Source: Treponema sp. (lineage in GTDB: Bacteria; Spirochaetota; Spirochaetia; Treponematales; Breznakiellaceae). Taken from it: a stretch of DNA of 33,403 nucleotides. Below the pieces are notes generated by a model. The model did not search any database. It saw only the letters and a program-made list of their open reading frames with translations, and was not told the origin of the DNA. The translations under genes were made by a program, and so were the position numbers. The DNA is taken from positions 1 through 33,403 of the forward strand of contig JAITJW010000022.1 of the NCBI GenBank assembly GCA_031278715.1, given 5' to 3'. Positions 7,071-17,305 of this stretch are shown here, one piece after another (positions within the stretch are counted from its first letter, which is position 1; the number at the start of each line of letters is the position of its first letter).

Positions 7071-10000
7071 AAGCTGTTTCAGCACTATCCCTTGTGTTTG
7101 TACTGTTCTTTTTGGCCCCGTTTTTGCCGGCCCAGACGGAGGAACTTCCCAATGCCGCTGAACCTGAAACCCCGGCGGCCGCTGAAACCGAAATCCCCGC
7201 GGCGGGGGAGGGCGAAGCCCCCCTAAACCCGGAAGAAAACGGCGGGCTGGAGGGTGAAACCGGGACCGGGCTTACCGGGGAACGTGTCATAGAGCTGGAT
7301 ATTAAAACCTCTACCCTTCGGGAGCTGGCCGACTGGTGCCGGAACCTGGGGCTTCCCGAAGGGGGCGGCCGGGAAGAACTGGCGGCCCGCTTGAGGGCCT
7401 ACTACAATCTGGAAACTGCCGCGCTCTCCGAAGCCGAAACCGAAGCCGGGCGCTTTATCATCATCGAATCCGCCCGCAGTACCGAATATTTTACCCTGGA
7501 CACGGTGGACGAGGAGTACGCCCGGCTTAAGGGAAACGTTATTATAAGCCTGAAGGACGGCGAGGCGACCCACCGTATAAGCGCCCAGGAGATACTTTAC
7601 AACCGTACGAGGAACCTTGTAACAGCACGGGGTACGGTCAGCTATGTGAAGGAGGAAGGGGATACTGTTGAGACCTTCCGGGGGGATTCGATAACCGTCA
7701 ATCTGGATTCCTGGGCTACGACCCTGACCGACGGCATCTCTGAACGGGCCCTTTCGGGGGAAGAAACGACCTACCGTTTCGAGGGAACCGTCATTTCCCG
7801 CAGTGAGGAAGAGGTAACCATACTTAAAGATGCCTCGATTACCAACGCATCGGTCATGAATTCCTACTGGTCCCTGGAAGCGACAAAACTGTGGCTTCTT
7901 CCCGGTTCGGACTTTGCGCTGCAGAACGCTGTCCTTAAAGTGGGGGAGATTCCCCTGTTTTACATCCCTTTTTTCTACTATCCCGCCGACGAGATCATCT
8001 TTCACCCGGTCCTGGGCTACCGTTCGCGGGAGGGTAACTTTATCCAGACTACCACCTACATTCTGGGCAGGCCCAAGCCGGAGGACATTAAGGAGAGCTC
8101 TCTTACCAAAATACTGGGAAGCGGCGCGGGCATGGAAAAGGAACGGCATGGGATATTCCTGCGGAGTACCGGTAAAAAAGCGGAGAACCCGACGGATACA
8201 AGTTTGAAGGCCCTCCTTGATGTCTACAGCAACCTGGGGATCTATTTCGGTCTGGAAATGAAAAGTCCCGGTATCGGTGTTCTCAAGAATTTTGAGCTTT
8301 CCATGGGATTGGGGCGGACCAGGGATATCAAGCCCGCCACCCTGTCCAGTTTTAGTTCGATGGTCAGCGGCGCTTCTTATACCCCCTATCCGCGTTTGGA
8401 CGGGGAAAGCGACTGGAACAGCTCCCAGCTTTTTTCCTGGCATATCCCGCTACGTTACCGTTTTAAGACTACCGGTTCCGTTTCCGGTAAGGTGGGGGAA
8501 CTGTCCTGGCAGTTTCCCTATTATTCGGACCCCTATGTGGACCGGGATTTTCTTAACCGTTCCGAATTTATGGACTGGTTCCGTATTATTCAGGAAGGGG
8601 CAGCCCTGGACGAGGCAACCACCGACACGACTCTTTCCGGCTATGAGTGGCGTCTTACCGGAAGACTCGCCCTCAGCGCCCCCAAGGTCCTGTCCCCCTA
8701 TGTAACCAGCCTTTCGTTTTCGAATTTCTACAGCGCCTTCACGTTCAACTACCGGGATTCGGAACGGTACCGGGCCGCAGGTAATACCTACTCCCCCAAC
8801 CGGCGTTTTTATTTCCCCGACAAATTCACCCTCTATTCCCTGAGTTTCGGTATTGGGGGAACCCCCCTGACGCTGGGAAATTCCACCGCGGCTGCCGTCC
8901 GGGGCGAAGAACCGGAGGATCCCCTTAAGGAGATCGGGACCCTCAGACTGCCCTGGGAAGAACGGGAAACGCCGGCATCCCGGCAGGCAGCGGACCCTTC
9001 GAACCTGGTGCCCCCCGCCCTGGAACAGCATTTTGATTTGGGCGGGGACGGCAGACCCCGGTTCAGTATTGATTACCGGATCAACCCGGCGGCAATTTCG
9101 GAACTCCAGTACCGGACAGGGACGGTTCCCGGTACCAGCCGCTATCACTGGGAAGAAGCGGAAGACATAGACTGGGGGGATATTTCCTCGATCCTGTCCA
9201 CGGCCAGGGGGGATGCCTATACTTCCTTTACGCTGAACCATCCCCAGGGGGCCTATACTACCACGTTCAGGCTGAGGGGTTCCGGGGCCTACCAGAACTA
9301 CTTCTACGCCAATGAGGAAGCGGAGGAATTCGTTTCCTCGTCGGGTGTCCGGCAGGCCCTGGACCGGGCCTACAACGCCACATTTTTTACCACCAGTTAC
9401 GATTACTCCGGTACGCTAAAGCCGCTGTACCGGAACGAGGTATGGAAAGATTCAAGCATTTCCTACTCCTTTGACGGGCTTTTGGCGAAATCCGTCTTCG
9501 ATTCCGGCTCTTTGCCCGGTGTTTCGGCCATGCCCCGGACAATTTGGGATGCTGAACCCCGCTGGAAGATCGAATACGGGGCCTGGGACAAGGAGCATCT
9601 GACTTCCCACCAGTTAAGCACTGTTTTTGACGCCAATGTGATGACCAAGATCCAGAATCTTACGTTTACCATGACGCTGCCCCCCCGGGACACCAGTCTG
9701 TCGGGGAATTTGACTACCCGGATATGGATCGGCGAATTCAACGTCAATATGCGGATCCAGGAACCCTGGGAGGAGGAAAAGCGGAAACTGGAACCCCTGT
9801 ATTTTACCGGTACTTTCCGTTTTGGTAATTTAGGCTATCTAAGGCAGTACATGGTCTTCAACATGGAAGAAAAAGAGTACAGTACGCTGACTACCCAGCT
9901 TTCTTTTTGGGGTTTTACCGCGGGTTTTGCGGCTGTCCGCAGCGTTCCTTATGAGTTTGACTACGATCCCGCCACGAACAAGGGCAACGGCTGGGTCCAG

Positions 10001-10582
10001 CGCGGGGATGCCCGGCTCCATCCCCAGGATCTGCGCTTCGGCTTCTCCAAATCCCTGCCTGCCCTGTCGTTTCAGGACAAACGGATATCCCTGTCCTTTA
10101 ACACTACTTCCTCCCTCCTCATCGATCTGCAGCGTTACACCTACTCCCGCTTTGATCTGAACATGGGTTTTACATTTGGCTTTAAGGACGTGTTGGATAT
10201 TACGTTTTCAGTTAGCTCGGACAATTCCGTGGTGTACCGGTATTTACGGAACATACCGGGTCTGGATCTTCCCATCACCACCACAGGGGAGACGAATGTC
10301 TTCAGGGACCTCCTTAACTCGTTCCGTTTTGATAACCAGGCGCTCCGTACCGAGTCCGGCTTTAAGCTTAAATCCCTTAACCTTCAGGCCACCCACTACA
10401 TGGGGGACTGGAATGCCACCCTGGGGATTGCACTGGCCCCCTATCTGAAACCCGCCGATACCGCCGGCGGAATACCCTCGTACCAGTTCAACACCCAGGT
10501 TTCGTTTCTGGTACAGTGGCTCCCCATCAGCGAGATCAAATCCGAACTTACCGTAGACAAGGATCAGTGGGTGTTCAAATAG
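7067..10582 (+). CDS. lptD: LptD/OstA-like outer-membrane assembly protein
   Basis: The product is 1171 residues. ATG 7067 overlaps the uvrA stop (ATGA). A signal peptide (residues 1-23, [15 protein letters not shown]) is followed by a proline/glutamate-rich linker and a short SAP-like helix pair at about 78-115. An OstA/LptA-like beta-jellyroll follows at about 140-250 ([40 protein letters not shown]). The long remainder is a tyrosine- and phenylalanine-rich outer-membrane barrel, starting around [12 protein letters not shown]-type text ([13 protein letters not shown]). In Gram-negative bacteria LptD inserts lipopolysaccharide; treponemes lack classical LPS but keep LptD-like proteins, so the cargo is uncertain. 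The C-terminal residues are WVFK. The position beside uvrA matches my recollection of other treponemes. Confidence 0.85.
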   Translation: MKAVSALSLVFVLFFLAPFLPAQTEELPNAAEPETPAAAETEIPAAGEGEAPLNPEENGGLEGETGTGLTGERVIELDIKTSTLRELADWCRNLGLPEGGGREELAARLRAYYNLETAALSEAETEAGRFIIIESARSTEYFTLDTVDEEYARLKGNVIISLKDGEATHRISAQEILYNRTRNLVTARGTVSYVKEEGDTVETFRGDSITVNLDSWATTLTDGISERALSGEETTYRFEGTVISRSEEEVTILKDASITNASVMNSYWSLEATKLWLLPGSDFALQNAVLKVGEIPLFYIPFFYYPADEIIFHPVLGYRSREGNFIQTTTYILGRPKPEDIKESSLTKILGSGAGMEKERHGIFLRSTGKKAENPTDTSLKALLDVYSNLGIYFGLEMKSPGIGVLKNFELSMGLGRTRDIKPATLSSFSSMVSGASYTPYPRLDGESDWNSSQLFSWHIPLRYRFKTTGSVSGKVGELSWQFPYYSDPYVDRDFLNRSEFMDWFRIIQEGAALDEATTDTTLSGYEWRLTGRLALSAPKVLSPYVTSLSFSNFYSAFTFNYRDSERYRAAGNTYSPNRRFYFPDKFTLYSLSFGIGGTPLTLGNSTAAAVRGEEPEDPLKEIGTLRLPWEERETPASRQAADPSNLVPPALEQHFDLGGDGRPRFSIDYRINPAAISELQYRTGTVPGTSRYHWEEAEDIDWGDISSILSTARGDAYTSFTLNHPQGAYTTTFRLRGSGAYQNYFYANEEAEEFVSSSGVRQALDRAYNATFFTTSYDYSGTLKPLYRNEVWKDSSISYSFDGLLAKSVFDSGSLPGVSAMPRTIWDAEPRWKIEYGAWDKEHLTSHQLSTVFDANVMTKIQNLTFTMTLPPRDTSLSGNLTTRIWIGEFNVNMRIQEPWEEEKRKLEPLYFTGTFRFGNLGYLRQYMVFNMEEKEYSTLTTQLSFWGFTAGFAAVRSVPYEFDYDPATNKGNGWVQRGDARLHPQDLRFGFSKSLPALSFQDKRISLSFNTTSSLLIDLQRYTYSRFDLNMGFTFGFKDVLDITFSVSSDNSVVYRYLRNIPGLDLPITTTGETNVFRDLLNSFRFDNQALRTESGFKLKSLNLQATHYMGDWNATLGIALAPYLKPADTAGGIPSYQFNTQVSFLVQWLPISEIKSELTVDKDQWVFK

Positions 10583-10614
10583 AGGCGGTTTCCCGGAAGA
10601 TCCGGCCTGGCGCA

Positions 10615-11691
10615 ATGCGCCCCGTTGACAGGGCTATTCCGGGGACTATAGACTCGGAAAAGAGGTTCTTATTGGAGGACAGTTTAACCATCGTGCTGGA
10701 CAGCAAAGATCTGCTGTCCGGTGTCTGCGGCGCTAACGACGGTAATCTCCGGGTGATCGAGGGGTCCCTGGGGGGACGTATAGCGGCGCGGGGGAACGAG
10801 ATCCGGCTGGAAGGGGTAGATGAAGTGTCGTTGCGGCGCTTCAAAACCACGATGGACCAGTTAATTTCCGCGGTACGGGAGGGGGATAACCCGTCACCGG
10901 AATATGTCCGGGCCCTGGTGGGGGAGTTTTCTCCCCAGGATTCGCCTGAAACGGGGACTTCCATGTTCCACGATTCCCCCCTCAACGACAGAATGATACG
11001 GATTCCCCACGGCTTTAACCGGATTTTCCCCCGGAGCGCCAATCAGGGGGCCTATATCCGGGGGATGCGCTCCTGCGATATCAGTTTTGGCATTGGTCCT
11101 GCGGGGACCGGCAAGACTTTCCTGGCAATTGCGGAGGCCCTGCGGCTGGTTCTGTCAAAGGACATGCGGAAAATGGTGCTTACCCGTCCGGTGGTGGAAG
11201 CGGGAGAGAACCTGGGCTTCCTGCCTGGGGATCTGACCCAAAAAATAAACCCCTACCTTAGGCCCCTCTACGACGCGATGGAGTCCCTGGTACCCTACGA
11301 GCTTATCCACCGTCTGGAAGAGACCCGTGCCATCGAGATTGCGCCCTTGGCCTATATGCGGGGCCGCAGCCTGAATGACTGTGTGGTGATCCTGGACGAG
11401 GCCCAAAATACCACCAGGGAGCAGATGAAGATGTTTCTTACCCGGATTGGTCAGGGCGCCCGTGCGGTCATTACCGGCGATATTACCCAAATCGACCTTC
11501 CGCGGCGCGGGGATTCGGGACTGCTCCATGCGGCCTCCGTTCTTTCCGGTATTGAAGGCATTCATTTCAGCTTTCTCCATACCCAGGATGTGGTGCGAAA
11601 CCCGCTGATCAAGAAAATCATCGCCGCCTATGAAAACGCCGCGCCGGATTCTGAAGCCGGAGGGTCGCGATACCGTGAAAAAACCTCCTGA
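10615..11691 (+). CDS. phoH: PhoH-family ATPase
   Basis: PhoH proteins are cytoplasmic NTPases linked to RNA metabolism; their exact reaction is not settled. Walker A GPAGTGKTF lies near residue 161 and Walker B VVILDEAQN near 257, followed by MKMFLTRIGQGARAVITGDITQIDLP, which is diagnostic of the family. ATG 10615 gives 358 residues. The start is uncertain: an ATG at 10516 would overlap lptD, while TTG 10672 has AAGAGG about 7 bases upstream and leads directly into the family-like EDSLTIVLDS text. An N-terminal segment LRVIEGSLGGRIAARGNEI is the usual PhoH lead-in. It overlaps the next gene by 17 bases and is grouped with ybeY, a common bacterial pairing. Confidence 0.93.
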   Translation: MRPVDRAIPGTIDSEKRFLLEDSLTIVLDSKDLLSGVCGANDGNLRVIEGSLGGRIAARGNEIRLEGVDEVSLRRFKTTMDQLISAVREGDNPSPEYVRALVGEFSPQDSPETGTSMFHDSPLNDRMIRIPHGFNRIFPRSANQGAYIRGMRSCDISFGIGPAGTGKTFLAIAEALRLVLSKDMRKMVLTRPVVEAGENLGFLPGDLTQKINPYLRPLYDAMESLVPYELIHRLEETRAIEIAPLAYMRGRSLNDCVVILDEAQNTTREQMKMFLTRIGQGARAVITGDITQIDLPRRGDSGLLHAASVLSGIEGIHFSFLHTQDVVRNPLIKKIIAAYENAAPDSEAGGSRYREKTS

Positions 11692-13972
11692 AAAAAAAAT
11701 CGGCCCCAAGTTGTTCCGGTTCATTCAACGGGCCTTCAACATTTCCGTCCTTAAACCGGTTCCAACGCTGGTAACGTTCCTTGTGTTCCTTCTTGTGGTG
11801 CTTGTTATGGCGGGTACCATAAATCACGAAGGGGCAAAATCCGGGCTTATCGCCGATATTGAGGTGGGCCGGGTGGCCGACCGGGACATTCAGGCCGATG
11901 ATGATTTTTCCTATGTGGACGAGGAGGCTACCCGCCGCCGCATGGAGGCCCAGGAACGGCTGGTAAGCGCGGTGTTCCGCATGTCCCCCCAGGTGGAAAA
12001 CGAGATTATTGCGTCCTGGAGCCGTTTTACGGCCTTTGCCGCCGATCTTTTCCAGGCGGAGAGTTCCCAGGAGATCTTCAAGCTGAAGATCATGGCCGAA
12101 TACCCCGCAATGGTTGCCGATCCGGTTCTGGATGCCTACTTTACTGACCCTGCACGGGACCGTTACGAAGAAAACGGCCGGACGATCCTGCGTCAGATTA
12201 TGGGGGCCGGTGTTTTTGCCCTGCCCGCCTATGGCCTGGAAGCCTACAACCCGGACACGGTGGAACTGGTCTACGATTCAGGAAGCCGCAGTGAATGGGA
12301 CCGCCTTCCCTACACCGGCATTACCACCGTGGCTTCGGTGGACAAGGCCATCCGTAACAGTGTTGAACAATCCCTTAACCACTCCGTCTTTTCCCGGATT
12401 GCCCCGGATCTGCTTATCCCGTTTATCAGGGAAAATGTTTTTTTCTCCGAAGAAGACACCCGGCAACGGGTGGAGGAGGCCCGGCAGCGGGTGGAGCCCG
12501 TCATCAAGTACATTGAAGAAGGCAAAAAAGTCATACGAAAAGGTTTTATTATCACTGAAGAGAACATGCGGGAACTGAAGATCCTGAATCTGTCCCGCCA
12601 CGTCGGAGACCCGCGGAATGTTTTAAGTATGGTCCTACTCTACCTCCTTTTGTACGGGATCCTGATTTTCCTGTGCAGCGGCGGAATTTTGCTTGAAAAA
12701 AATATGAGCGATCCTGAGGTATACCTGCTCGCTGCCCTTACGGCCCTGTACCTTATCGCCGCGGTGTTTTTGAAAAACCTGCTTCCCAACGGGGAATATT
12801 TGCCGGTTTCGGTACTCCTGCCCAGCGCCCTTTTTGTCATGCTTCCGGCCCTGCTTGTGTCGTTCCGGATCGCGCTGATCTTCGCCGTGTTCCTCCCCCT
12901 TGCCGCCTATATCGGCGGGCCTTTTGACAGTTATTCCTTTATCTTCGCGGTGATCTCCGGGGTGGTGGCGACCTATTCGCTGCGGGGCGCGGAAAAACGG
13001 ATGGATCTGGTCAAGGCGGCGCTCCTTATTGCCGCTACGAACACGCTGGTTATGTTTGCCGTCCTGTTGGGCCGTCACGCGGGGATCGGCGTTTTTCCGC
13101 CCGTACTGTTCTGGGCGGCCTTTAACGGCCTTGCATCGGGTATGCTGGTGGTAGGCGTACTGCCGCCTTTGGAACATGCCCTTAACGCGGTAACCGCTTT
13201 CAGGCTTATCGAATTGTCGGACCTTAACAGTCCCACCCTTAAGGCCCTGTTTACCGCGGCGCCGGGGACCTACAGCCATTCCATCATGGTGGCCAACCTG
13301 GCGGAGGCGGCCTGCCACGATATTGGGGCCAGTCCCCTTCTGGCCAGGGTGGGGGCCTATTACCACGACATCGGCAAAATGGACAACCCTAGTTATTTTG
13401 TGGAAAACCAGACCGATTACAACCGCCACGACGACATAGCCCCCCGGCTTTCCGCTACGGTGATCCGCAGTCATGTAAAACTGGGGGTGGAACGGGCCCA
13501 GACCCTGGGGCTTCCCCAGGCGGTCATTGACATAATTGCCGAACACCACGGGAATTCGCTGATCACCTGGTTCTACAACAAGGCCCGGCAGCAGGAAAGC
13601 GCCGAAGGGAAGGGGGATGTGGATATTGCGGACTTTAGTTACCCCGGAAATCCCCCCCGTTCACGGGAGTCGGCGGTGGTGATGTTGGCCGATGTGGCCG
13701 AGGCCGCCGTGCGGACCCTGCAAAAACCCACCGCACCCAAAATGGAAAAATTTATCCAGGAACTTATTGCCGCCAAGGTTGAGCACGGCCAGCTTGCGGA
13801 ATCGGAATTGACGTTTCGGGATCTGGAAACCATTAAAAAGGCCTTTGTCCGGGTTCTGGCAGGGTACTATCATTCCCGGATCGAATACCCCAAATCCGTG
13901 GCCCCTCCGGTCGATTCCGGTTCCCCTGAGCGGACGGAACCGGTAAAAACGCCTTCCGGGGGACAGGGATGA
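11675..13972 (+). CDS. pgpH: PgpH-type 7TM-HD cyclic-di-AMP phosphodiesterase
   Basis: The product is about 765 residues from GTG 11675, which has a GGAGGG ribosome site; ATG 11630 in the same frame would add 15. The order of parts is that of PgpH: one transmembrane segment (about residues 31-51, LVTFLVFLLVVLVMAGTI), a large extracytoplasmic 7TMR-HDED domain (to about 310), a run of hydrophobic segments at about 318-510, and a cytoplasmic HD domain. Its ligands are visible in YSHSIMVANL and YYHDIGKMDNP (about 533-570), with IIAEHHG later. Known PgpH proteins hydrolyse cyclic di-AMP. It overlaps phoH by 17 bases and ybeY by 4, an arrangement typical of Firmicutes and spirochaetes. The activity is inferred from the family. 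Confidence 0.9.
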   Translation: MKKPPEKKIGPKLFRFIQRAFNISVLKPVPTLVTFLVFLLVVLVMAGTINHEGAKSGLIADIEVGRVADRDIQADDDFSYVDEEATRRRMEAQERLVSAVFRMSPQVENEIIASWSRFTAFAADLFQAESSQEIFKLKIMAEYPAMVADPVLDAYFTDPARDRYEENGRTILRQIMGAGVFALPAYGLEAYNPDTVELVYDSGSRSEWDRLPYTGITTVASVDKAIRNSVEQSLNHSVFSRIAPDLLIPFIRENVFFSEEDTRQRVEEARQRVEPVIKYIEEGKKVIRKGFIITEENMRELKILNLSRHVGDPRNVLSMVLLYLLLYGILIFLCSGGILLEKNMSDPEVYLLAALTALYLIAAVFLKNLLPNGEYLPVSVLLPSALFVMLPALLVSFRIALIFAVFLPLAAYIGGPFDSYSFIFAVISGVVATYSLRGAEKRMDLVKAALLIAATNTLVMFAVLLGRHAGIGVFPPVLFWAAFNGLASGMLVVGVLPPLEHALNAVTAFRLIELSDLNSPTLKALFTAAPGTYSHSIMVANLAEAACHDIGASPLLARVGAYYHDIGKMDNPSYFVENQTDYNRHDDIAPRLSATVIRSHVKLGVERAQTLGLPQAVIDIIAEHHGNSLITWFYNKARQQESAEGKGDVDIADFSYPGNPPRSRESAVVMLADVAEAAVRTLQKPTAPKMEKFIQELIAAKVEHGQLAESELTFRDLETIKKAFVRVLAGYYHSRIEYPKSVAPPVDSGSPERTEPVKTPSGGQG

Positions 13973-14451
13973 ACCGGGTAGAGGTAAACGCCGAGGAGGT
14001 ACCGTTACCCCGCTGGTCCGGGGCGTCGATCCGCTTTGCCCGCCGGGTTCTGGAAACCCTGGACCGGGACGATTGGGAACTTTCGGTTCTTTACTGCGGC
14101 GACCGGTTTATCAGGGATCTTAACGCCCGCTACCGGGACCTGGACGAGGCAACGGATATTCTTTCCTTTCCCCAAGGGGACTATTGTCCCCAGGACTATT
14201 GTCCCCAGGAAGACTGCGGCCCGCACCGCAAACGTTTTTTTGCGGGGGATATCGTCATCTCCCTTGATACATTGACAAAGAACGCCGCATATTTTGGAAT
14301 CACCGTTGACGAGGAGTTACGCCGCCTTCTTGTACATGGTATTCTGCATCTAACCGGCATGGATCACGCAAGCAATGAAGAGTCGGAGCCTATGTTACAG
14401 TTACAGGAGAAAATATTGGAAAAACTTGGGGAGGAGCGAATTATACCATGA
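13969..14451 (+). CDS. ybeY: Endoribonuclease YbeY
   Basis: YbeY is a zinc-dependent single-strand endoribonuclease used in 16S rRNA 3'-end maturation and ribosome quality control. The 160-residue product has the metal-binding signature HGILHLTGMDH at residues 123-133 and the upstream family text LNARYRDLDEATDILSFPQ. Between that and GDIVIS, where most YbeY proteins have only a short loop, there is an extra segment that contains two copies of DYCPQ, encoded by a 15-base tandem duplication. The start overlaps the pgpH stop by 4 bases (ATGA) and the stop overlaps the next start by 4 bases, so translation is probably coupled. Confidence 0.95.
   Translation: MNRVEVNAEEVPLPRWSGASIRFARRVLETLDRDDWELSVLYCGDRFIRDLNARYRDLDEATDILSFPQGDYCPQDYCPQEDCGPHRKRFFAGDIVISLDTLTKNAAYFGITVDEELRRLLVHGILHLTGMDHASNEESEPMLQLQEKILEKLGEERIIP
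14179..14208 (+). repeat. 15-base tandem duplication in ybeY
   Basis: Two perfect copies (14179-14193 and 14194-14208) each encode DYCPQ, and a decayed third copy (EDCGP) follows. The repeat keeps the reading frame and adds cysteines to a surface loop. Confidence 0.9.
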
Positions 14452-15311
14452 GTACCGGCAATTCCGGCAGCCAGGGACGTTTTTTTGAGGGCGGGTTAAC
14501 GAAGATCTTCAAAAGGCCCGGAGGGGAATCCGCCGGCCCCGCCCCGGCCCCAGGGGAAAAAAAGGAATCCCCCCCGCTGAACCGGAAAATACTTGCGGCC
14601 CTCGATTCGGATCAGCGGGAAATGGTCCGGGGCATTGTGGATCTTTCGGATACGAGCGTCAAAGAGGTCATGGTCCCCCGGATCGATACGGTCTTTCTCT
14701 CCGTGACGGCTTCCCGGGACGAGCTTCTTGAACGTATAGCGGAAAGTGAACATTCCCGTTTTCCCGTCTACCAGGAGACCATCGACAATGTAATCGGGAT
14801 TCTGTATGTAAAGGATGTACTCCGGTCCCTGGTAAAAAACGAGACGTTTAACGTCGAAAAATTACTGCGGAAACCTTTTTTTGTGCCGGTCAGCAAGCGG
14901 ATCGACGACCTCCTGCGGGAACTGCGCCGTCGCCGGGTTCACATTGCCGTAGTGGTGGACGAATACGGCGGGGTGTCGGGCATTGTGTGCATGGAAGACA
15001 TCATCGAAGAGATCGTGGGGGATATTCAGGATGAATTCGATCACGAGACCGAAGATATCCTCAGACTGGGGGAAGGAAGCTGGCTTTGTGATGCCCGGCT
15101 GAATCTGGAAGATCTGTCCGACGAGATTGGCGCGGATCTGCCCTTTGAATCCTTCGATACCCTGGGGGGTTTTGTCTTTGATCTGTTCGGGAAAATACCG
15201 GTCCGTTACGAAAAAGTGGTCTACCGGGGCTACGATTTTATCATTCAGAGCATGGACGGCCACAAAATCAACTCAGTTAAAATAATTCGCCACAACGAGG
15301 AAGAACCGTAA
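14448..15311 (+). CDS. tlyC: TlyC/CorC-type CBS-domain protein (soluble form)
   Basis: The product is 287 residues. A low-complexity, proline-rich N-terminus (to about 45) precedes a pair of CBS domains (about 60-185). Key text is VKEVMVPRIDTVFLS, HSRFPVYQETIDNVIGIL and HIAVVVDEYGGVSGIV, followed by MEDIIEEIVGDIQDE, the hallmark of the CorC/HlyC family. The C-terminal 80 residues form a CorC_HlyC transporter-associated domain. Unlike full-length members there is no N-terminal DUF21 membrane domain, so it should be cytoplasmic. The name hemolysin, used for spirochaete TlyC proteins, is historical; roles in magnesium or cobalt homeostasis or matrix binding have been proposed for relatives. It overlaps ybeY by 4 bases and the TPR gene by 1. 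Confidence 0.9.
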   Translation: MSTGNSGSQGRFFEGGLTKIFKRPGGESAGPAPAPGEKKESPPLNRKILAALDSDQREMVRGIVDLSDTSVKEVMVPRIDTVFLSVTASRDELLERIAESEHSRFPVYQETIDNVIGILYVKDVLRSLVKNETFNVEKLLRKPFFVPVSKRIDDLLRELRRRRVHIAVVVDEYGGVSGIVCMEDIIEEIVGDIQDEFDHETEDILRLGEGSWLCDARLNLEDLSDEIGADLPFESFDTLGGFVFDLFGKIPVRYEKVVYRGYDFIIQSMDGHKINSVKIIRHNEEEP

Positions 15312-17305
15312 TGCGCGGACGGGCCGCCCGCCCTGTGGCCGGGGCTGTGTTCCTGGTACTCACCGCTTTCCGTTTCCCGGTCCTGGCCCAGAATCTTGTG
15401 AACATAGAGTCCTGGTATGAACGGGGCCGTTCCCTCATGGTGGAAGAGGACTGGTATGGCGCTTCGGAAGCCTTTATGGAGTGCCTTGGGCTTAACTCCG
15501 CCCACGCCGGGGCCAATGCAGCGCTGGCGGAGTGTTACTACGAATTAGGGGAGTTCGACCAGGCCCTGTCCTGGGTCCGGAAGGCCAGAACCCTGGCGCG
15601 GGGCGATATGGGGGTGGCCAATCTGGAGGCCTCCGTACTGGTGGCCCTGGGCAGGCTGGACGCGGCCCAGGCCGTGATTGACGAGATCCTTGTCCGGGAA
15701 CCCTACAACCGGGAAGCCCTGTTTGTGGCCGGCGAACTCGATCTGGCCAGGGGCCAAAGCGCCAATGCGGCGGAGCGCTTTCGGGAGGCTGTGCGCCGTT
15801 ATCCCGATGACCGGCGGCTTCTTGTTTCGCTGGCCCTGGTCCTGGGCTCCCTGGGGGAAGATGAAACCGCCCGTTCCTACATAGCACGGGCCCTGTCCCG
15901 GTACCCGGATGATTACCGGGTTCACTACTACGCCGCCTATCTGGACGCCCAGGGGGGCCGGCTTTCCCAGGCCATCCGCTCCGCGGAACAGGCCCTGTAC
16001 TTCAAGCCCGGCTACGGACCGGCCCAGTCCCTGTTGGGCAGCCTCCGCTACCGGTCGGGCCACTACGAAGATGCCCTGCGCCTTGCGGATACCCTTATCG
16101 CCCGCGACCGGGAAGACGCCACCGCGTGGTACCTTAAAGCCCTGGCCCTCCGGCGTTTGGGCCGGACGGCGGACGCCATCCGGGTACTTACGGAGGCCCA
16201 TGATACCGTCGATCCCCAGGATGAGTTTATCCTCTTTACGCTGGAAGACCTGCTGGTGTCCTCCACCTCTCTGGAGGATCCCCAGCGGGCCCGCTGGGCC
16301 TCGCTGCACTTCCAGCGGGGCCGTGATTACCGCAGCCGGAATCTGGGGGACGAGGCGGTCTACGAATACCGCCGGGGCCTGCGCCTTAACCCCTACGCCA
16401 TTGAACGGCGGGACTATGCGGAACTGTTGCGTCTCCAGGGCTACCCGGCCCGGTATCTGGAAGAACTGCGGGTTATCCAGGATCAGGGCCAGGCGGACCG
16501 GAATCTGAACGACGCGGTTGAAACCTACAGTTCCCTGCTTTCTGACGCGCTGTTTCACCGCTGGCAGGTAAACCCCGTGGAGATCGGCAAGGCCCACTGG
16601 AACGTAGCCGTATTTTCCGTTGCCTCCCAGTCAAGTTTTTTCCACGTTGACGCGGCGCTGGCAGCCTCGTCCCTGGTACGGGAGATCCTGATCCACAACA
16701 GGAATATCACACCGGCAGAGCTGGAGATTGTCCAGCCTTCTTTTTCCCAGGCATTCAGAACCGCACGGGAGGCAGGGGTGGATTATTTCCTGCTCGTATC
16801 GGTTTCCGAAGGGGAGCGGGATATTTCCCTCCAGGGAGAACTCTTTGTCGCCCGCACCGGTTCTGCGGTCCGCAGTTATTCCGTGTTCCGTACCGGAGAA
16901 GACCGCCTCAGAAACGCCGCCCGCAGCCTGGCCGAACGTCTTGACGTGTCCTTACCCCTGCGGGGGGAACTGGTAGAACGCCGCCAGGCCCAGGGCTTAA
17001 TTGACAAGGGCCGTTCCGACGGTATAGTATTGGGAATGAGTTTTGATGTGGTCCCCAAAAACCGCATCGAAATTTCAACCGAAGACATTGGCCTTAGTTA
17101 CCTTGCCGGCGATATTGTCGGAACATTTACGGTGGACGCCGTTGATGAAGAAGTAGCCGCCGGCGTCCTGAGCCGGGCCGGGTTTTTTGACCGTATTGCT
17201 GCGGGAGATGAACTCGTTCTACGGAGCGAAGAACGAAAGGATGAATCTGTAGAACCTGCCGGAGCCAATCCGGAATTGCGGAGATTGTTACGAACCTTAC
17301 GTTAG
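15311..17305 (+). CDS. Secreted TPR-repeat protein with FlgT/CsgG-like C-terminal part
   Basis: The product is 664 residues, starting in a TAATG overlap with the previous stop. A signal peptide (about 1-26, ending VLAQ) is followed by many tetratricopeptide repeats (about 30-400; for example YYELGEFDQALSWVRKARTL and ALVLGSLGEDETARSYIARA). A segment at about 415-560 alternates strands and helices like CsgG/FlgT middle domains (VAVFSVASQSSFFHVDAALA, DYFLLVSVSEGERDI). The end (about 575-645) reads like a FlgT-C-type beta domain (LIDKGRSDGIVLGMSFDVV, IVGTFTVDAVDEEVAAGVL, IAAGDELVL). Such proteins often act as periplasmic scaffolds. The domain names are by-eye inference. The stop codon is the first three bases of a 16-base element repeated at 19863-19878. 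Confidence 0.8.
   Translation: MRGRAARPVAGAVFLVLTAFRFPVLAQNLVNIESWYERGRSLMVEEDWYGASEAFMECLGLNSAHAGANAALAECYYELGEFDQALSWVRKARTLARGDMGVANLEASVLVALGRLDAAQAVIDEILVREPYNREALFVAGELDLARGQSANAAERFREAVRRYPDDRRLLVSLALVLGSLGEDETARSYIARALSRYPDDYRVHYYAAYLDAQGGRLSQAIRSAEQALYFKPGYGPAQSLLGSLRYRSGHYEDALRLADTLIARDREDATAWYLKALALRRLGRTADAIRVLTEAHDTVDPQDEFILFTLEDLLVSSTSLEDPQRARWASLHFQRGRDYRSRNLGDEAVYEYRRGLRLNPYAIERRDYAELLRLQGYPARYLEELRVIQDQGQADRNLNDAVETYSSLLSDALFHRWQVNPVEIGKAHWNVAVFSVASQSSFFHVDAALAASSLVREILIHNRNITPAELEIVQPSFSQAFRTAREAGVDYFLLVSVSEGERDISLQGELFVARTGSAVRSYSVFRTGEDRLRNAARSLAERLDVSLPLRGELVERRQAQGLIDKGRSDGIVLGMSFDVVPKNRIEISTEDIGLSYLAGDIVGTFTVDAVDEEVAAGVLSRAGFFDRIAAGDELVLRSEERKDESVEPAGANPELRRLLRTLR

Noticed and set aside
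7223-8443. Long minus-strand open frame (406 codons) opposite lptD
   Set aside because: It is a shadow of the GC-rich plus-strand gene; its translation is Gly/Arg/Pro-rich without motifs, and it lacks a ribosome site.
10516-10614. Upstream ATG extension of phoH
   Set aside because: It would overlap the end of lptD by 67 bases and adds residues unlike PhoH proteins.
15545-16597. 350-codon minus-strand frame opposite the TPR gene
   Set aside because: The plus strand has a signal peptide and TPR repeats with normal codon use; the antisense translation shows no family pattern.
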